64,000 nt of DNA from Phoronis australis. Its lineage: Eukaryota > Phoronida > Phoronidae. Where the stretch lies: positions 173,258 to 237,257 of the forward strand of contig NMRA01000351.1 of assembly GCA_002633005.1 (NCBI GenBank), in the 5' to 3' direction. Below are positions 14,001 through 28,200 of this stretch, in pieces. Numbering within the stretch: position 1 is the first letter of the stretch; each line of letters begins with the position of its first letter. The notes under the pieces are model-generated. The model was not told the DNA's origin, did no database searches, and saw only the letters and a program-made list of their open reading frames with translations. The position numbers were made by a program, and so were the translations under genes.

Positions 14001-16177
14001 AATTATAGGCCGTCGATGGAATTACCAAACGTGTGTTTAATAAATACATAACCGAAATTTGTTGACTGTAATCACATAGGTCTGACTTCAATAGTCACTA
14101 TCCAACAACATTTTCTATAGAAAAATATTCATTGCATTCTTCTTTTGGCAGATATGTGACAAAGCGAGTCCCAGTGCGGGTGAGGCGGTTAGTGAATGAC
14201 GAAGAATGTTGCGATGGGTGGACAGGTGCAAACTGTGACGAACGTAAGTTCATTTCAACTTTAACCGGAAGTTCATTGACGTCACTACCATCTGTTTGAA
14301 GTCCGATCCATACACTGGACTAAAGTACACAAGGGCATGATCTGTTATTGAACACACCCAAGTCGTCTTCCTTTCCCGCTGTATGTGCGTCTTTAAGACA
14401 GATTGAAGAAACATTTTCTTGAGTTCTAACTCCCGTTTATTAAGGCTGAAACCAAGTAAAAAAGCAAGACTTCGTGAGAATACGTGAGATATGACCGTGT
14501 ATTTTATATTAGAACACGTGATTTTGGCTAGACTTTAGCTAGGTCCTAGCGCTACTGTACGCAAGCCTGATCTTTCGCACTTGACTATTTGACCACGTCT
14601 CCGATTCACAATCTTACGTCGATATGGTTCCGACGTCTCTGATTCACAACCTCAGGGCGATATGTTCACCAAGTCTCCATTCACATTTTTGCGTCGATTA
14701 AGTCCCCACGTCTTCGATTCGCAGTTTTACGTTCATAAGGTCCACGTGTTTCTGTCTTACGTCGATGAGGTCCCGGGTCTAATCCTTTACAGGGAATTTA
14801 ACACGAAATACTGTTTATCATCTTCTTTTCTACTTTCTGAACTCAAGAACTTGTCTCTTATTCAGGCTATGCTTAAATACACAATAGGTCACGTGGGCCA
14901 ATTTCTAATTATAATTTGCACTTGATGACCCCATCGTTCCCATTACATTTTAATATGCACGTATGCGTTTATATTCAGTAGGTCTACGTGGTACCTTTCT
15001 CATACCTGTATTGTCTCTCAGCGATACACGTACTCCGTTATCATGCTGTTTTGCTCCTTCAACACTGATTCCATCGTATGTTATTTTCACTTATTGAACA
15101 GGAAAAACAATTTACGGAGATCTGTTACTCCCGACTTCATCATCCTCATCGTGATATTTTCAGATGCTCCAGATCTCAAACGTATATTTGTGTTTCATAT
15201 GCCAGTTAGTACTTTTGTTACCAGAGTTATAATTAAATTCCAGGATCTTTCGTCAGAGCTTATAGGGACCTGACAACGCCCTCTGGGGACTACAGTCACT
15301 TCTGTGGAGTTTGGGGCACCGACTCACCAAACGTCGAAAAGTTCCACATCTCTACATTCAACCAGACGCAATACCGTATGTATTTTCCTTCTACACCTTT
15401 TGACATTCCGCAATGAATTTTTGTCTGCCACATTAAATATTTATTTTTTGGAACAGGGAACCATCACTTAAATCATTCATTTTACGACTTTTTCTGATTT
15501 GTATTTTTTTTCTTAAACCGTATTCTCTCACCGTTATACAAAAATCCCTATAATACGCAAACATACAAATATACGTATATACATACATACGTATATGCAT
15601 ACATACATACATACATCGTTGAAAACACGACTAAACTTTTTGTTTGAAAGCTTCATACCGATTCGCTCGTAGTGTCAGAACAATCTCTTTTCTTCAGGTG
15701 TGCAGCTACATAGTTAAACACCGAGAAACAAAAGCAAACAAATTAAAACACTAGCTATATTTCGAGACTGCATGTCTCATCATCAGGCAATAAGTGAAGT
15801 GAACATGTACGCAGCGAAATAAACAATTTTTGTGTAAACGAAGGGCTGATACCGAACTATACATACATACACACATACATACATAAATACATACATAAAT
15901 ACATACATACATACACATATACATACACGCATACATACATACATACATACACACACACATAATACATACATACATACATACACACTTACATACACGCATA
16001 CATACATACATTAAATACATACATACATACATACATACACACATACATACACGCATACATACATACGTGTACATACATACATACATACATACATAATACA
16101 TACATACATACACACATACATACACGCATACATACTTATATACATACCTACATACATACATACACACATACATATAT

Positions 16178-16242
<65 letters not shown>

Positions 16243-19200
16243 TACATACTTATATAAACGTCGTTCAAAACACGTCTGGACTTTTTGTTTGACAGCCTAA
16301 TGCAGACTCGCTGGTAGTGTCTAAACTACACGTATATGCCAGATTATTTGGTCACTACAGGTGAGTCTGTATTAAACTGTCAAACAAAAGGCTCTGTCGT
16401 GTTTTCAACGAAGATTGTGATAAGGAAGGACTGCTACCGAACTATACTGATACATACATATATATTAACCGAAACTCCATTTTTTTTGGAATAAAGAGTG
16501 AAAAGCAGACCGCAATTTTACTTTTCTATGTCGTTAATTCTTCGCTTATTATTTCCCATTTCTGGAGACATTGCTTATACGAAAAACAAATTGGTAAGTA
16601 ACGAGGCTGGAATTGAAAATCTGCACATCTCGGCCATTGAAAAGTGAGGGTGTCTAGCTTACTTGGACCGTATGACGTATTTGAAATTTACCCCTTGCGC
16701 CACTACTTTCGGTTCGAGGTAGTGCATTTTAATAATTACATTAAAATCGACTGAAAAGGTCCGAATACGTACATGTATTTCGAAAAATAAACGTAAAACG
16801 TAACACTGTGATCAGCATTAGGCCTATAAGGAAGGTACATGCAATATTCCAAGAAAAGCATTTATTTGTTTGTTCGTTCTTTCAGCGCTAACGCTGTCGT
16901 CTAGCGGAGCCAGCACCAACCTCCTCAAAGACTGCAGCAATCCTTTTGAGGCCGATGATCCTCTCTACTATATACAAGCAGAAAAACTTGCATGCGAAGA
17001 AACTGGAGACAGCCAATGCACATTGAAACTTATTGTAAGTGAAGTTTTGACAAGAAGCGTTTACAATTTTAAAAATTACGACTTTAACTCAAAGCCGTTT
17101 TTTCTGGAAGAACTGACTTCACTACACACAAATTTAAAGACCTACGACTGGTCAGTTACATTCAGCCGGGTTCGCAAACTTCAAAATTTATAAAAAACGA
17201 AGCCAACTGCTTCAAATTTCCGTTGAGCACATTTTGATCATGTGTAATAAACTCGCCATATTAAAAAACGAAGCCATATTTTTAAAAAATGCCACTGTAG
17301 GTTCTGTCTAATGTAGACGTGAGTCAAGGTGTTTGCAAAAGGCCCGCCCTGTAGCACATGTAATTAAGTCGTCACAGCTCAGACACATGTGGACAGTATA
17401 CAAATAAGTTCATCAAGCTTTTACAAAATAACATACAACTTTCATAACTTAGTGCATAATTTTTACCGCATAGTTATCAGTCGACAACTGTTCTTTACTG
17501 AAAGAAAAACTAAAAACAGAGTGAACTCTAAACGGATCACATAGTAAGACTTTTCGCCACACATATCATCGACAAGAAGACATTGCAATGTAAAAGGCAC
17601 GACTTGTCAGCAACGGAACAGTATGTGTAGAGCCCATCAGACAATTAACATTTTGTACGATGGATGAAGTATTACTGCGTTGGTTTTTGTTGTCCATATC
17701 CTACCAATTGAGAAATGCATGGAATTCAACGTTGCACACATTTCCCAAAAACGCCATTGGCATGTCCGCCGATTTTTACCCTTTTATATACATTGTCTTT
17801 TCTGAAGAAAACTCGGGTATGCCATTGTTCCGAGTAAACAAGTAGCATCTACCCAACTGTCAGCTGACAGAACAGACGATGAGATCGCATGCGTGACCTC
17901 TTTGGATTCCTATGGTCTGGGTGGTGCAGGGATCGATTTTCGTAATTCGTAACTGGTCACTACAAGGTGAAAAATAATCAAATGTGTTCACAAGAAGGGC
18001 CGCATCTAGTTTATACTACCACTCATACTAAACAAGGCTTTGTCCTATTTTAATAGATAGTAAGATCAATTATTGTATCCACCTTTCTATAACAAATCCT
18101 CGTCAACCCTCAAAATTTTGATCAAATTTTTGAAACACTTACAAAGCCTGCTAAACAGGCAAGTGTGAGCTACGCTTTAGGGGAGTTACGTAACAATTGT
18201 GGGAAAAACAGCCCACTCGTCTGCGACACAGTAACCATTATGTGTTTTCGTCGGTAACACGCCAGTGGTGCGAATGGAGGATTGTTTGAGAACACCAAAA
18301 CAGGGGTTTGCACAAGAACAACGAAGTGTGTCTTTTGTGAAATATATACTGAAAGGGTTATTCCTAGTAAAAAGACGAATCTGTCGGACGCGTGTTCTTC
18401 CCAAGGGATTACAAAACGATACCGATAACAAAAACATTTAGTATGTTCACATGAGTGGCGAAAACGCAGCGGTTTTACTAGCTAAAACGCTATCGATAAA
18501 AAAAATAGACAAGGTGTCATCGAAGGGCTCACTTCCAACCACTCACAACCAGAGTCGCTCTTGTTTTTGAGTAAACTTTTAAAATCACTCTCTGCTAACC
18601 CAAAGAGTGGCACATAGCTGTTCACATGAGTGGCATTAACATGGGCGGCGCAGCACTGAAAAAAGTGGGGGGCTAAAGTCCCCTCATCCCCCTGTAGTGC
18701 ACCACCTATCGACTATGTGCAGCGTGGCACTGAAAAATGTGCGGCTATAGCCCCTCCTCCCCAACCCGCCTATGATTAACGAATGCGCTAGCGAAACCGC
18801 GAACGTTTCAGCCACTGTGAGCACGGACTATCATATCGGAGGCAGCAAATGTTCCCCAATGGTTTTAGGCTTCACTAAGAATGTAATTTAAGTTATTCTA
18901 GTGGGCAATTGTTTTAACTTCTGACCTTGCTCAAAGGTGTATTACAACGGTCAACGGATTGTTATTGGACCCAACCTCAAGGCTACAGTGAACGGTAATC
19001 CAAAGACAATCCCAGGAACAGTGTCAGCGGTGATGATTCAGGTCGTAGCCAATAAGGTTGTAGTTTCTGGTCTTTTGAAAGGTAAGTTTATTGTCATATA
19101 CGTGGTAATATATGTACATGGAGTACTTTAATATTTTTTCAATAGTCTCATTGACATCACATAATGAAGTTGACCAACACGGCACTTGACGTTGAGAATC

Positions 19201-22200
19201 TTCATCACTAGACTAGGTACTTGGTGATGACGTCACTTACTACCAGTGTATTCCTTGTTTGAAAACGATATTTTTGTTAATTGACTCTACATTGATTTAG
19301 TAACGGTGAATAAATAAATTCTTATACAGGGTTATCCGTGGTTTACGATGCACCGTCTAGAATCTACTTACTGTTAAACAAGCAAGTCTTAAGTGAGGAT
19401 ATTTGCGGCGCGTGTGGTGACTTCAAAGACAGCCACATAGTTACCAAAATACACAATCCCTTGGTACCGTCTGAGTACATCAATCCTCATGTCGTCAGCG
19501 GTATTATAACGGCATATCCAGTGAACTATTGTGAAGTCCATAATACGGATCTGGTAAGTACGAATTGGATGTCTTGAGTGAATGTTTTTTAGCACAAACT
19601 GCATTTGACTTGTTATCACTGCCCTAACCACTTCCGGTAATTATTCGCCTGCTGTCTTCAGAAGTATTTTCAAGTCAGTGCCGCCTTGCGGCGGACACGT
19701 TTAGCATTGCAACAAACTATAGCTTCACTTGCTCCTCAGAGTCCTACTTCAATATTACCATGTAAAAGCAACTCTGTGATTCTGTATTTCCATTCTTATA
19801 AAGTACCACGAGAAAAAGTGCAACACGATTACCACAGCTGCTTAAAAGGAAGAATACCATATGGGTTTCAATCAGGTGCTTTGTTTTACATCCTAACATT
19901 TGCAATCTTTTTTACCAACTTAGTCATTTTTTGATGGCTTCATACTGCAGGCTTCCATTTTTTGGTCATTGTCACCATCATGATTGACAGACTTGGTCAT
20001 TAAAGTGAGTGACAATATTGGTTACTTCAAGGTGACAACAGCTGAATCTGAATGCCACAAGGGCAAATTCCACTCGGACGTTTGGGATGTTTGTGCTGAT
20101 CTGGTTGACATTGACAAATACATACAAATGTGCACCACAGACTACTGTTTGTGCAACGCGTCTCACAGCGAGAATGAAACGTGCAAGATTGATGTGTGTT
20201 CATACGCCCACATGCTGAGCAGAGAGTGTGAATACTTTGGTGTAAATGTCGCTTCGTGGAGACAAGAATATGACTGCCGTAAGTTTTTTAAGTTGACGAA
20301 TTAGCCGCGTACGATAATGGATCACAGACAATGTACCAACACTAAGTACCACAGTAAACTATTTCCAATGAAGTCCTCGGCAAACAGTGACACATTTAGG
20401 GGGGGGGGGGGGGTNCTCCCATATTCCATTTGGCAGTTCGGGGTTGCGAACGCCTGACGGGCAAAATCAGGGCTGTCCTGGCACTCCTAACTCAAAATCC
20501 TGGACCTCCCTGAAAAAGACACGTCCTTGATTGAACTCTTCTCGTTTGTGTCCCGTGAAAATGCATTTCATGGTCGACTTTATTTTATCATGTCATACGC
20601 TCATGTGTTGCTAAACAAGGGAATAGCAATACACTGTGCAAAAATTACTCATGTTTGCATTTTTGCAAATTTCTTGGTGTCAGTATCGCATATCAAAATA
20701 CAGTCATACAAATTTGCCTTTACTACATTGGTCATTACATAAAACTAAGAATGTGATATAGTGACTACATGTGATAAATCAAGATATGTGGTTGACAAAT
20801 CAGGATTGTCTTTTCGTTGACACGCTACAACGGCGTTCTTTGCGAAACAATTTATGCCAATGATAGTAATTGGTGTGTTGGTCACTAATGTGAATTTCTA
20901 AATTCACGAAGAATTTCAAAAATAGAATGTCATGCTATCAAACAATGTAAAAAAATTGGTGAAGTCTATTTACTGGTAACGACTTTGTCCAGTTACGTTG
21001 TCGTGTAAACAAGTTACAGTCGTATCTACCGTATAGGTACTGTACGTTGTAAGGCGATTAACATTACATGTATACCAAGAGCGAGGGTAATATCAGGTTA
21101 TATGGACCGAACCCATATCGGTAGTGTTGCCTTCGGCCTTGGGTAACATTTCTGATATACACGTGGCATCGGTCTATGCCTGGTTTATTGCACGGCCTCT
21201 GATGCTTCTTTCCTCTGAAATTTTTCGTCTCTCTTTAGATTGGTTTGTTTCGATGTATATTCGATTTCTATAGCGGCACGAATGAATAGTGATATTCCAT
21301 AGTCACCGTGTGTAATATTATCGCGTTAGTGTATCACGTTTTAACCCGCAGAACTATAGGTGATTGTGTAACCACACATGTATTGATTGTCCACGATCTA
21401 ACTTGCCGAATTTGTAAGCAAATATGTTCTTTGCAGCTGCCCCTGAGTGCAGTAACGGTAAGATTTGGATGGACAAGGCCCAAGAATGTGGACGCGTGTG
21501 TGGCTCTGCCGGGTTCAAGTTAGAATGTGACGGAATTGGAGTTGAAGGATGCTTCTGTCCAAACGGTAGGTCACAGAGTCAATGTTTCCAACTTACTTCG
21601 TTCGACACTGTACTGTGCCCAAAGCCTCATGGCATAGTAACTTTGCCGTTTGGATAAAGCTAGTATCGTGGAGTTTGATAGGATTGTGTTAGATATATAA
21701 GTTTTCATATATAACTTGTGCGTGATAGGTCACATTACCTGCCACCGGGCAGGGACAAGTGTTGGGTTCCTGTATGGTAGGTTTCCTTTATCAAAATTGG
21801 AGATCTCACCGAATCAGGGATAAGCATGAATCGGTCATGTCTATTGATCTGAACTCTGTTTTGAAGAATATGTGATTATATGCATGGAAAATTTGAAGTC
21901 ACTCATCATAGCTCCACCGTTCATATACGTTGGAGATAATTATGATGTACTTGCTCTGGTCTAACGCAGTATCGATTTAATACTTTTGGCACTTTCTTGT
22001 TTTGTCATTTCGTGACCTTTTTCACTTGCAAATACGATGTTGCAGACCAACTTTGGAACGGCACATACTGTGTAGCGTACGAAGATTGCACTTGTTGGAG
22101 GGGTCACGCAGAAAACGCTGTGTCCTACGAAGTGGGGCAATACTTCAAGGCTGACTGTGAAACCTGGTAAATTAAGATTGTGGACAGAGCTGAGCTTTCC

Positions 22201-25200
22201 TTAGTTAGGGGTTGTCTGAATCAGGACTGGTCATACAATGAGAGGAACAGACCATTTAATGAAAATGACGGACATTTAAGTGCTGATAACTACCAGCAAT
22301 AAATAGGAATGGGTAGAGGGCATGAGCGGGATGGTCGGGTACGAATTGGGAATGATGTGTACAAAACAGGGAAGTTAAGGAAAGAAATTGGACGCACGGG
22401 CTGTGATGGAAGTACCAAGGGTGGGAATATAGCGTCTTGTTTGATTTATTAGCACGTCATCCAACATGTGTCGACTTTTGAAGTAGACATAGTAAGCAAA
22501 CGACCCCCAACTTCAACAACCATTCAGACTGCATCAAATGAAAGTCAGAACAAGCATTTTTAGGAGCTTAATTACTTTACACAGGTACATGGAGTTTATC
22601 TTATTTGTGCGTGCCGGTGTACTGTAGGCTATACCGTGAGTGCTGCGTGTACATACGTTCAGCGTTAATTGACACACTACACGACAATGACTTGCATGTA
22701 ACTCTGCAGTACATTTTGTACATGTACTAAAGCTATCACGAGGATAGCGTATTCACTCTCTGTAGTTGATATCTTCCATTCTGGCCATGTCAGCCTCGTC
22801 CTCGTAATTTCTTATCCTCGCCTCCCAGTTGAATCTTTTATCCCCGTCTCACCAACCGTCGTTCCCATCTATCAAATGTTTACACGTGAACAGCGCTTTT
22901 GATCAAAACAAACGTGACATGAATGTAAGTACATGTATAACTGTATACCCAAGAGGAGCTTCCTTAACTAGCGCTTATGGGCCAGATGTGATCCTCACAT
23001 TAATCAATACAGGCAAACCAAACATTTTATTAAAAATGCAATAAAAACATCACAAAAAATAAAATGACTTGTCCCCGCTAGTGTTCTTTATTCGTTATAT
23101 TTATAGATATAGCTGTAAAATAAAGGTGCGTATAAACATGCCAACATCCTGGCGTCAGTTAAATAAGGATCTTTTGCCCTTAAACATAGACAAGTCATAG
23201 CAACTGAATGTCAAAAAATGTATAAGGTCGTCATTTAAGAAATTTCTAAATCTTTCTGAGACGGGTGTCTTGCATCCACACATGGTGCATACTCCTAAAA
23301 CGTTTTTAGTCGAGCTGTTTGATTTTTGTTTGTGTCAGCCACTGATGCACAATTCGGCTGTTTTATTTTTAGCGAGTCTGCGTCGTAAACACGCTCCGCA
23401 AAAATCGTTTAAAAAATTAACAAATATTCGACAGAATTTCGTTTTTATAGAACACATTAGCGGGGACGGAAACAGTAAAATACCATTAAATGTACTTCCA
23501 AACTACAAAATTTAAAGCGGTATGCATTAAACTAGTGCTTTCTGCCAAAAAACAAGTTTTACATGTAATTTAGACCTGTTAAGTTAAAATTGGTTTATTG
23601 TATTAGTCGTAGATTAGTTTAAAAGCATTTGCATGGCTTGGAGAGAGCTTGTAGTACGTTTTTTCATCAGTCCAAGCTAATGAAGTTCAGACTCAGGGAG
23701 GATTGATGACCTTGGTCTGAATAAAGACCGAAATGCCTGGTCTTTCGAACCCATAAACATCCCCTATTTTGGTAAGCTACCTAAATCAAAACTTATGTAG
23801 ACAGAAGCACTGCATTAACGCTGCATCATGTGCATGTTTTCATCCCATACAATTGTTCGTTTTTTAGCACGTGCCAAAGCGGCGGGAAATGGGAGTGCGT
23901 CACTAACGACTGCAGTGGCACATGTAGTTTAGAAGGAGGACCTCTCTTCAATACTTTCGACGATAAACGCATGAATTTCGCAAGTCAGTGTGAATTTGTG
24001 CTCACTATGCCGAATCCTCGAGCAGGAGGATACCACTTTGACAACCCGTTCACTATTTGGGTCGACAACTCAAAATGTGACAACAGCGGCAAACCCTGTC
24101 ACAGAATTATTAACGTTAATTATGGGAACAAAGTACCACAAACAGAAGTCAGGTAAACAGTTGTGATTTTGTACTATTCGCCGGCACCTGCGCCACAGCT
24201 AGAATCTAAGTCAATCGACTTTGGCGCGTGCTGTCGCATTGAGCTAATCCGACTATCGCGCGATAGTTTCAGACGAAACAGCTCGATAATCTCTTGTTAT
24301 ATCGAGTAAACCTATCAAAAGCTATATTCATCGGAAATGCCTGCTTCTGGTAATAGGGATTCATTTTTCTGCTTCCCTTACTCGTAAATTGTCGCTTTGG
24401 CGAACTATTTTCGTCATCCTTGAGTCTGATATTGTCTTTCAGAATTAACGGCTTCCAAGTTACCATGAATGGACACGCACTCAAGGTCCCCTACAAGAAA
24501 GGTGACGTTACAATATGGATGCCCTCGTTCGACTCTATTCGTTTCGTTCAAACTGACGTCTTCGATATCCTTGTTGTGCAATACACGAGAATCTACTTGA
24601 AAGTTGACAAGAAATACAACTCACAGGTACTTAAACTATATTTTGCCTAGCCCCTAGGGAAACTTCGAAAACGCTATGCGAGTTTTTGGCAAAGCACAAA
24701 TAGCAATTTTGATGTAATACATTTTTGTAACTCGTCCAGACGTTGGTATGCATACATGGTTGAGCTTGAGCACCAGGACGGACGTCACAAGCTCAAAGTA
24801 AATTATCGTCATCACAGAAGTCACTGAAATCTTTTTCGCAAACTAGTTTCTTGGCACCCTGACCACATAACCAACACACATTTACCTACGTCGTGCCCCT
24901 CCCTCAAATAACCGTACTTTTTCGATGTCATTGTTCCGTCATCTTGTGTGTCTGGGATGTTCTAAATGCCGTGTGACTTCAAGCCGCCACCATCATTTCC
25001 ACATTCATGCGCTTTGTAAATTAAACGAGCCTTTATCCAAAATAGTGTATTTTGCAATTTGTTAAACAGCAGGTAAACCTCTTAAGTTTTGTAACGGGCA
25101 AGTCATGAATTGCTTATTTTTTAAACGGTCGCTTCTTGGTTTAATACAAGTGTTTTGCATGTAAGTTCGTTTTCTTATTCCGGATGGTGCAGCAAGGCCG

Positions 25201-28200
25201 TGTTTTTAAATACGCACATTTACGGTGTGGAACCGTTTTGTGTCATAGAGACACGTCGGATTTCAGAAATGTAAAGTAATTGGCTCCTTCCTTACCAAGG
25301 TTCATAATTCTTAAATAACTTTGTAAAGTATTAATTTTAGACTCTTTGATGATTACAGAACCTTGTTATTTGCATAAAACTTCACAGGTATCCTTAATCT
25401 TGGGAGTGCGCATTTTTCTAAAAAACCTTTATTGTCACAGAGATTGCTTTCATTTCTGAAGACACGAGTTCTTTGCATAAAACTTTATAACTATGTTCTT
25501 TTTGTTCTATTGGCTAATAGCCTGAAATTTTCTGTTAAGGAATTTTCACCAACATTCCTTTAAAAACGGAGTTCTCTTACTAGAAGGCAGTCCTACTTTT
25601 ATATCTACTAGAATAAAAAACGTGATTTGATAGTTTCGTACGAAAAATACACCAATTTCCGCGGAAAATCACGTAATAGGGTAAAACCACTATGATGTCG
25701 TTTCGAACACATAGGGTTGTAGCCCTGAACACTGACTTTGGTAGCAATTTTTGAGAGCACCTACGGGTGGTTCTACGTCGACCGCTTTTCCTGAAACTTT
25801 GTGAAGGTTTGGTTTATCCCTATACAGAAACCGAGTCACCTTTTTCTTAAAAAAGCCTCGTTTTTCGTTTTCATGCTGATTTATTTATTTATTTATTGTA
25901 ATATTTAAAACGGGGATGGTCTTTTCAGTGTCAGCACTGCCTTTCAAGAGACCCCCCAACAACAGGATGTAATATATGCACTTGCGTTGTAATCACAATC
26001 TTTATTCTTTGTACATGAAAGGCCACCGGCCCATAGGACACACCAAATAATAGAAGAATTTAAAACGATCAGAATACTGAAACATTTAGACATTAGCTCT
26101 TATTAGAAAAGCTTTCCTGATAAATTTTGGCAGATTAACTAAGAAGGTACTCGAAACGTTATTAATGTAACTTAATGTAGTGTGGCATTGTGACCATCGT
26201 AGAATAAATTGGATCCTCAAGTGATCACACAGAAAGCATCTTGTTAAGAAGTGAAATTTGTCTTCATTTTCACACAAATCAAATTTCTTGCAATATTTGC
26301 ACAGCCTTAATCCTTTATCTTCTCTTCCTCGTGCCATCTGGATTTCAAGAGTATGAGAAGAGCAACGTACATATATTTCAGTTATGTACCTACAAATCTC
26401 ACCACATTTTATAACATTCAAAAGTACAGTTGCAACTCAGCAAAATGTACAAGTATGCTTCTTGTCTTACTTTACAATCCTGTTCTTGGGAGGTGCAGTC
26501 TTGAAATCTCTGTGTAAATATTTTCAAAAAGGCACCAATATCGCCAACATTTTGTTGTGACCAAACAAAGGCAAAATCATAACCCTGCAGTAGATGTTTG
26601 ATACAACATGGCACAAAAAGTCACGCTTTCTTGCCTCTGTCATCTAATGGTTTCAACAGGTTGCAGCATTTTCTGAGGTGTCTATATTCTGGCATTTCCT
26701 TTAAGCGTAACCAGTATTTTACGCAGCTTGTAAAGTACTTTTAAATTATACAAAGTATATCGACCCAGTTCACCCAGTACAGCGGCATTGGTAATTTTTA
26801 AACCGGCTCTCAATAAGTATTTAACAATATATAATTTTTATGCTTTCTATGGAGCTGTAAAACTGAAACCCTAAACCTCAGCACCATATATGTACATTTT
26901 TTATTGTTGCGACAAGGATTGTTAGAACAGTCACATTAGCTAAATCACCAACATGTCTGCCAGACCGAACAATGCTTTGAACTACGTTTTTCCCTTCATG
27001 GCTATATCATCAGTATTTTTAGTCCACACAAGGCGTGATGGAAAAATACTACCAAGATATGTATAAGATGGATCCATTTTAATTCCCAGTGGTTTATAAA
27101 ATCATTTCTCACACCTCTTTGGTGGTGCGCCAGAGGATGTAATACAAAGCAACATAATAGAATAAAGTAGTAAAACGATAATTAAATACACGTAACAAAG
27201 CAAACATTAAAACATTTTGAGAATTTAGACAATAAATAAACAAATGGCGAAGGATGATGAAATTAGATTAAGGGACATGAAATAAAATGAAAATATGATG
27301 CTAAATAGTGAGAGTACTTACAGTAATGAAAAATAGCTAACTAAGACAGGTATATGTGTAACAATTGGTAAGTAAATTAATCCACGTTTTCACATTAAAT
27401 TTGAGAGGATTAACTGAATAGGACCGTTTAATTTTTGGAATCGAAGTAACTACTTGGCAACAGATTGTCAACAGAAGCCAGAAGCTAAACGTGGCATAAG
27501 GCAGCAAGATCGAGTCAAGCATAGCACACAAGATAACACAACGCTGCAAGGTCGAGTCAAGCAGAGCGCACAGGATAACACAACGCAACAAGATCGAGTC
27601 AAGCATAATCTCACAAGATAACACAACGCAACAAGGTCGAGTCAAGAATAGCACACAAGATAACACAACATGACAAGGTCGAGTCAAGTATAACGCACAC
27701 GATAACACAACGCAACAAGGTCGAGTCAAGAATAACGCTCAAGATAACACAACGCAACAAGGTCGAGTCAAGCATAGCGCACAAGATAACACAACGCAAC
27801 TAAGTCAAGTCAAGAGCATAACGCACAAGATAACGATGCCTCAACCAGCAGTTGCGATGATGACTTTTGAAAAGCTTGCGTCAAAGAAGTACTTGCCATT
27901 ATTGAGCAAGCACCGTGCAGTAAATAACAGTTATGGTCATTGACACCACTGGAAGTGTCGAAGCAGACAGCATTGCTGAAGTCATCTTCATGGATGATCA
28001 CCAGTTCAAGGCTTCCCAGCTTTGAACAGTACCCAGTCTTAACATAAAGTGTTGAAGCATCCACTGAGAGATGTGAACTGTAAACTACTCTGGAAAGGCT
28101 GTCTTGTGTCAACGTTCGGAAATTCTACTAAACATGCTTGAGATCTAACTCCTTAAAAGAAGATAACGACATTGTCACCAAGATTGAAACCCAGAACCAC

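Larger units (their letters stand above)
15616..16445. repeat. Diverged repeats flanking the CATA array
   Basis: About 70 bases at 15616-15690 (gaaaacacgac, ctttttgtttgaaagc, actcgc..gtagtgtc) recur directly at 16258-16330 and partly inverted at 16365-16413. A second pair, gaagg.ctg.taccgaactata, occurs at 15839 and 16425. This suggests a mobile element whose copies bracket the satellite. Confidence 0.65.

Noticed and set aside
13601-14040. Overlapping open frames on both strands in intron 2
   Set aside because: No recognisable motif, and no phase-compatible splice sites with exons 2 and 3, which already join in frame.
15751-16268. 162-codon minus-strand frame of Cys/Val/Met/Tyr repeats
   Set aside because: Translation of the CATA/CA microsatellite; no coding evidence.
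27337-27799. Minus-strand frames with CVILCAxLDST repeats
   Set aside because: They arise from the 42-bp minisatellite, whose length is divisible by three.
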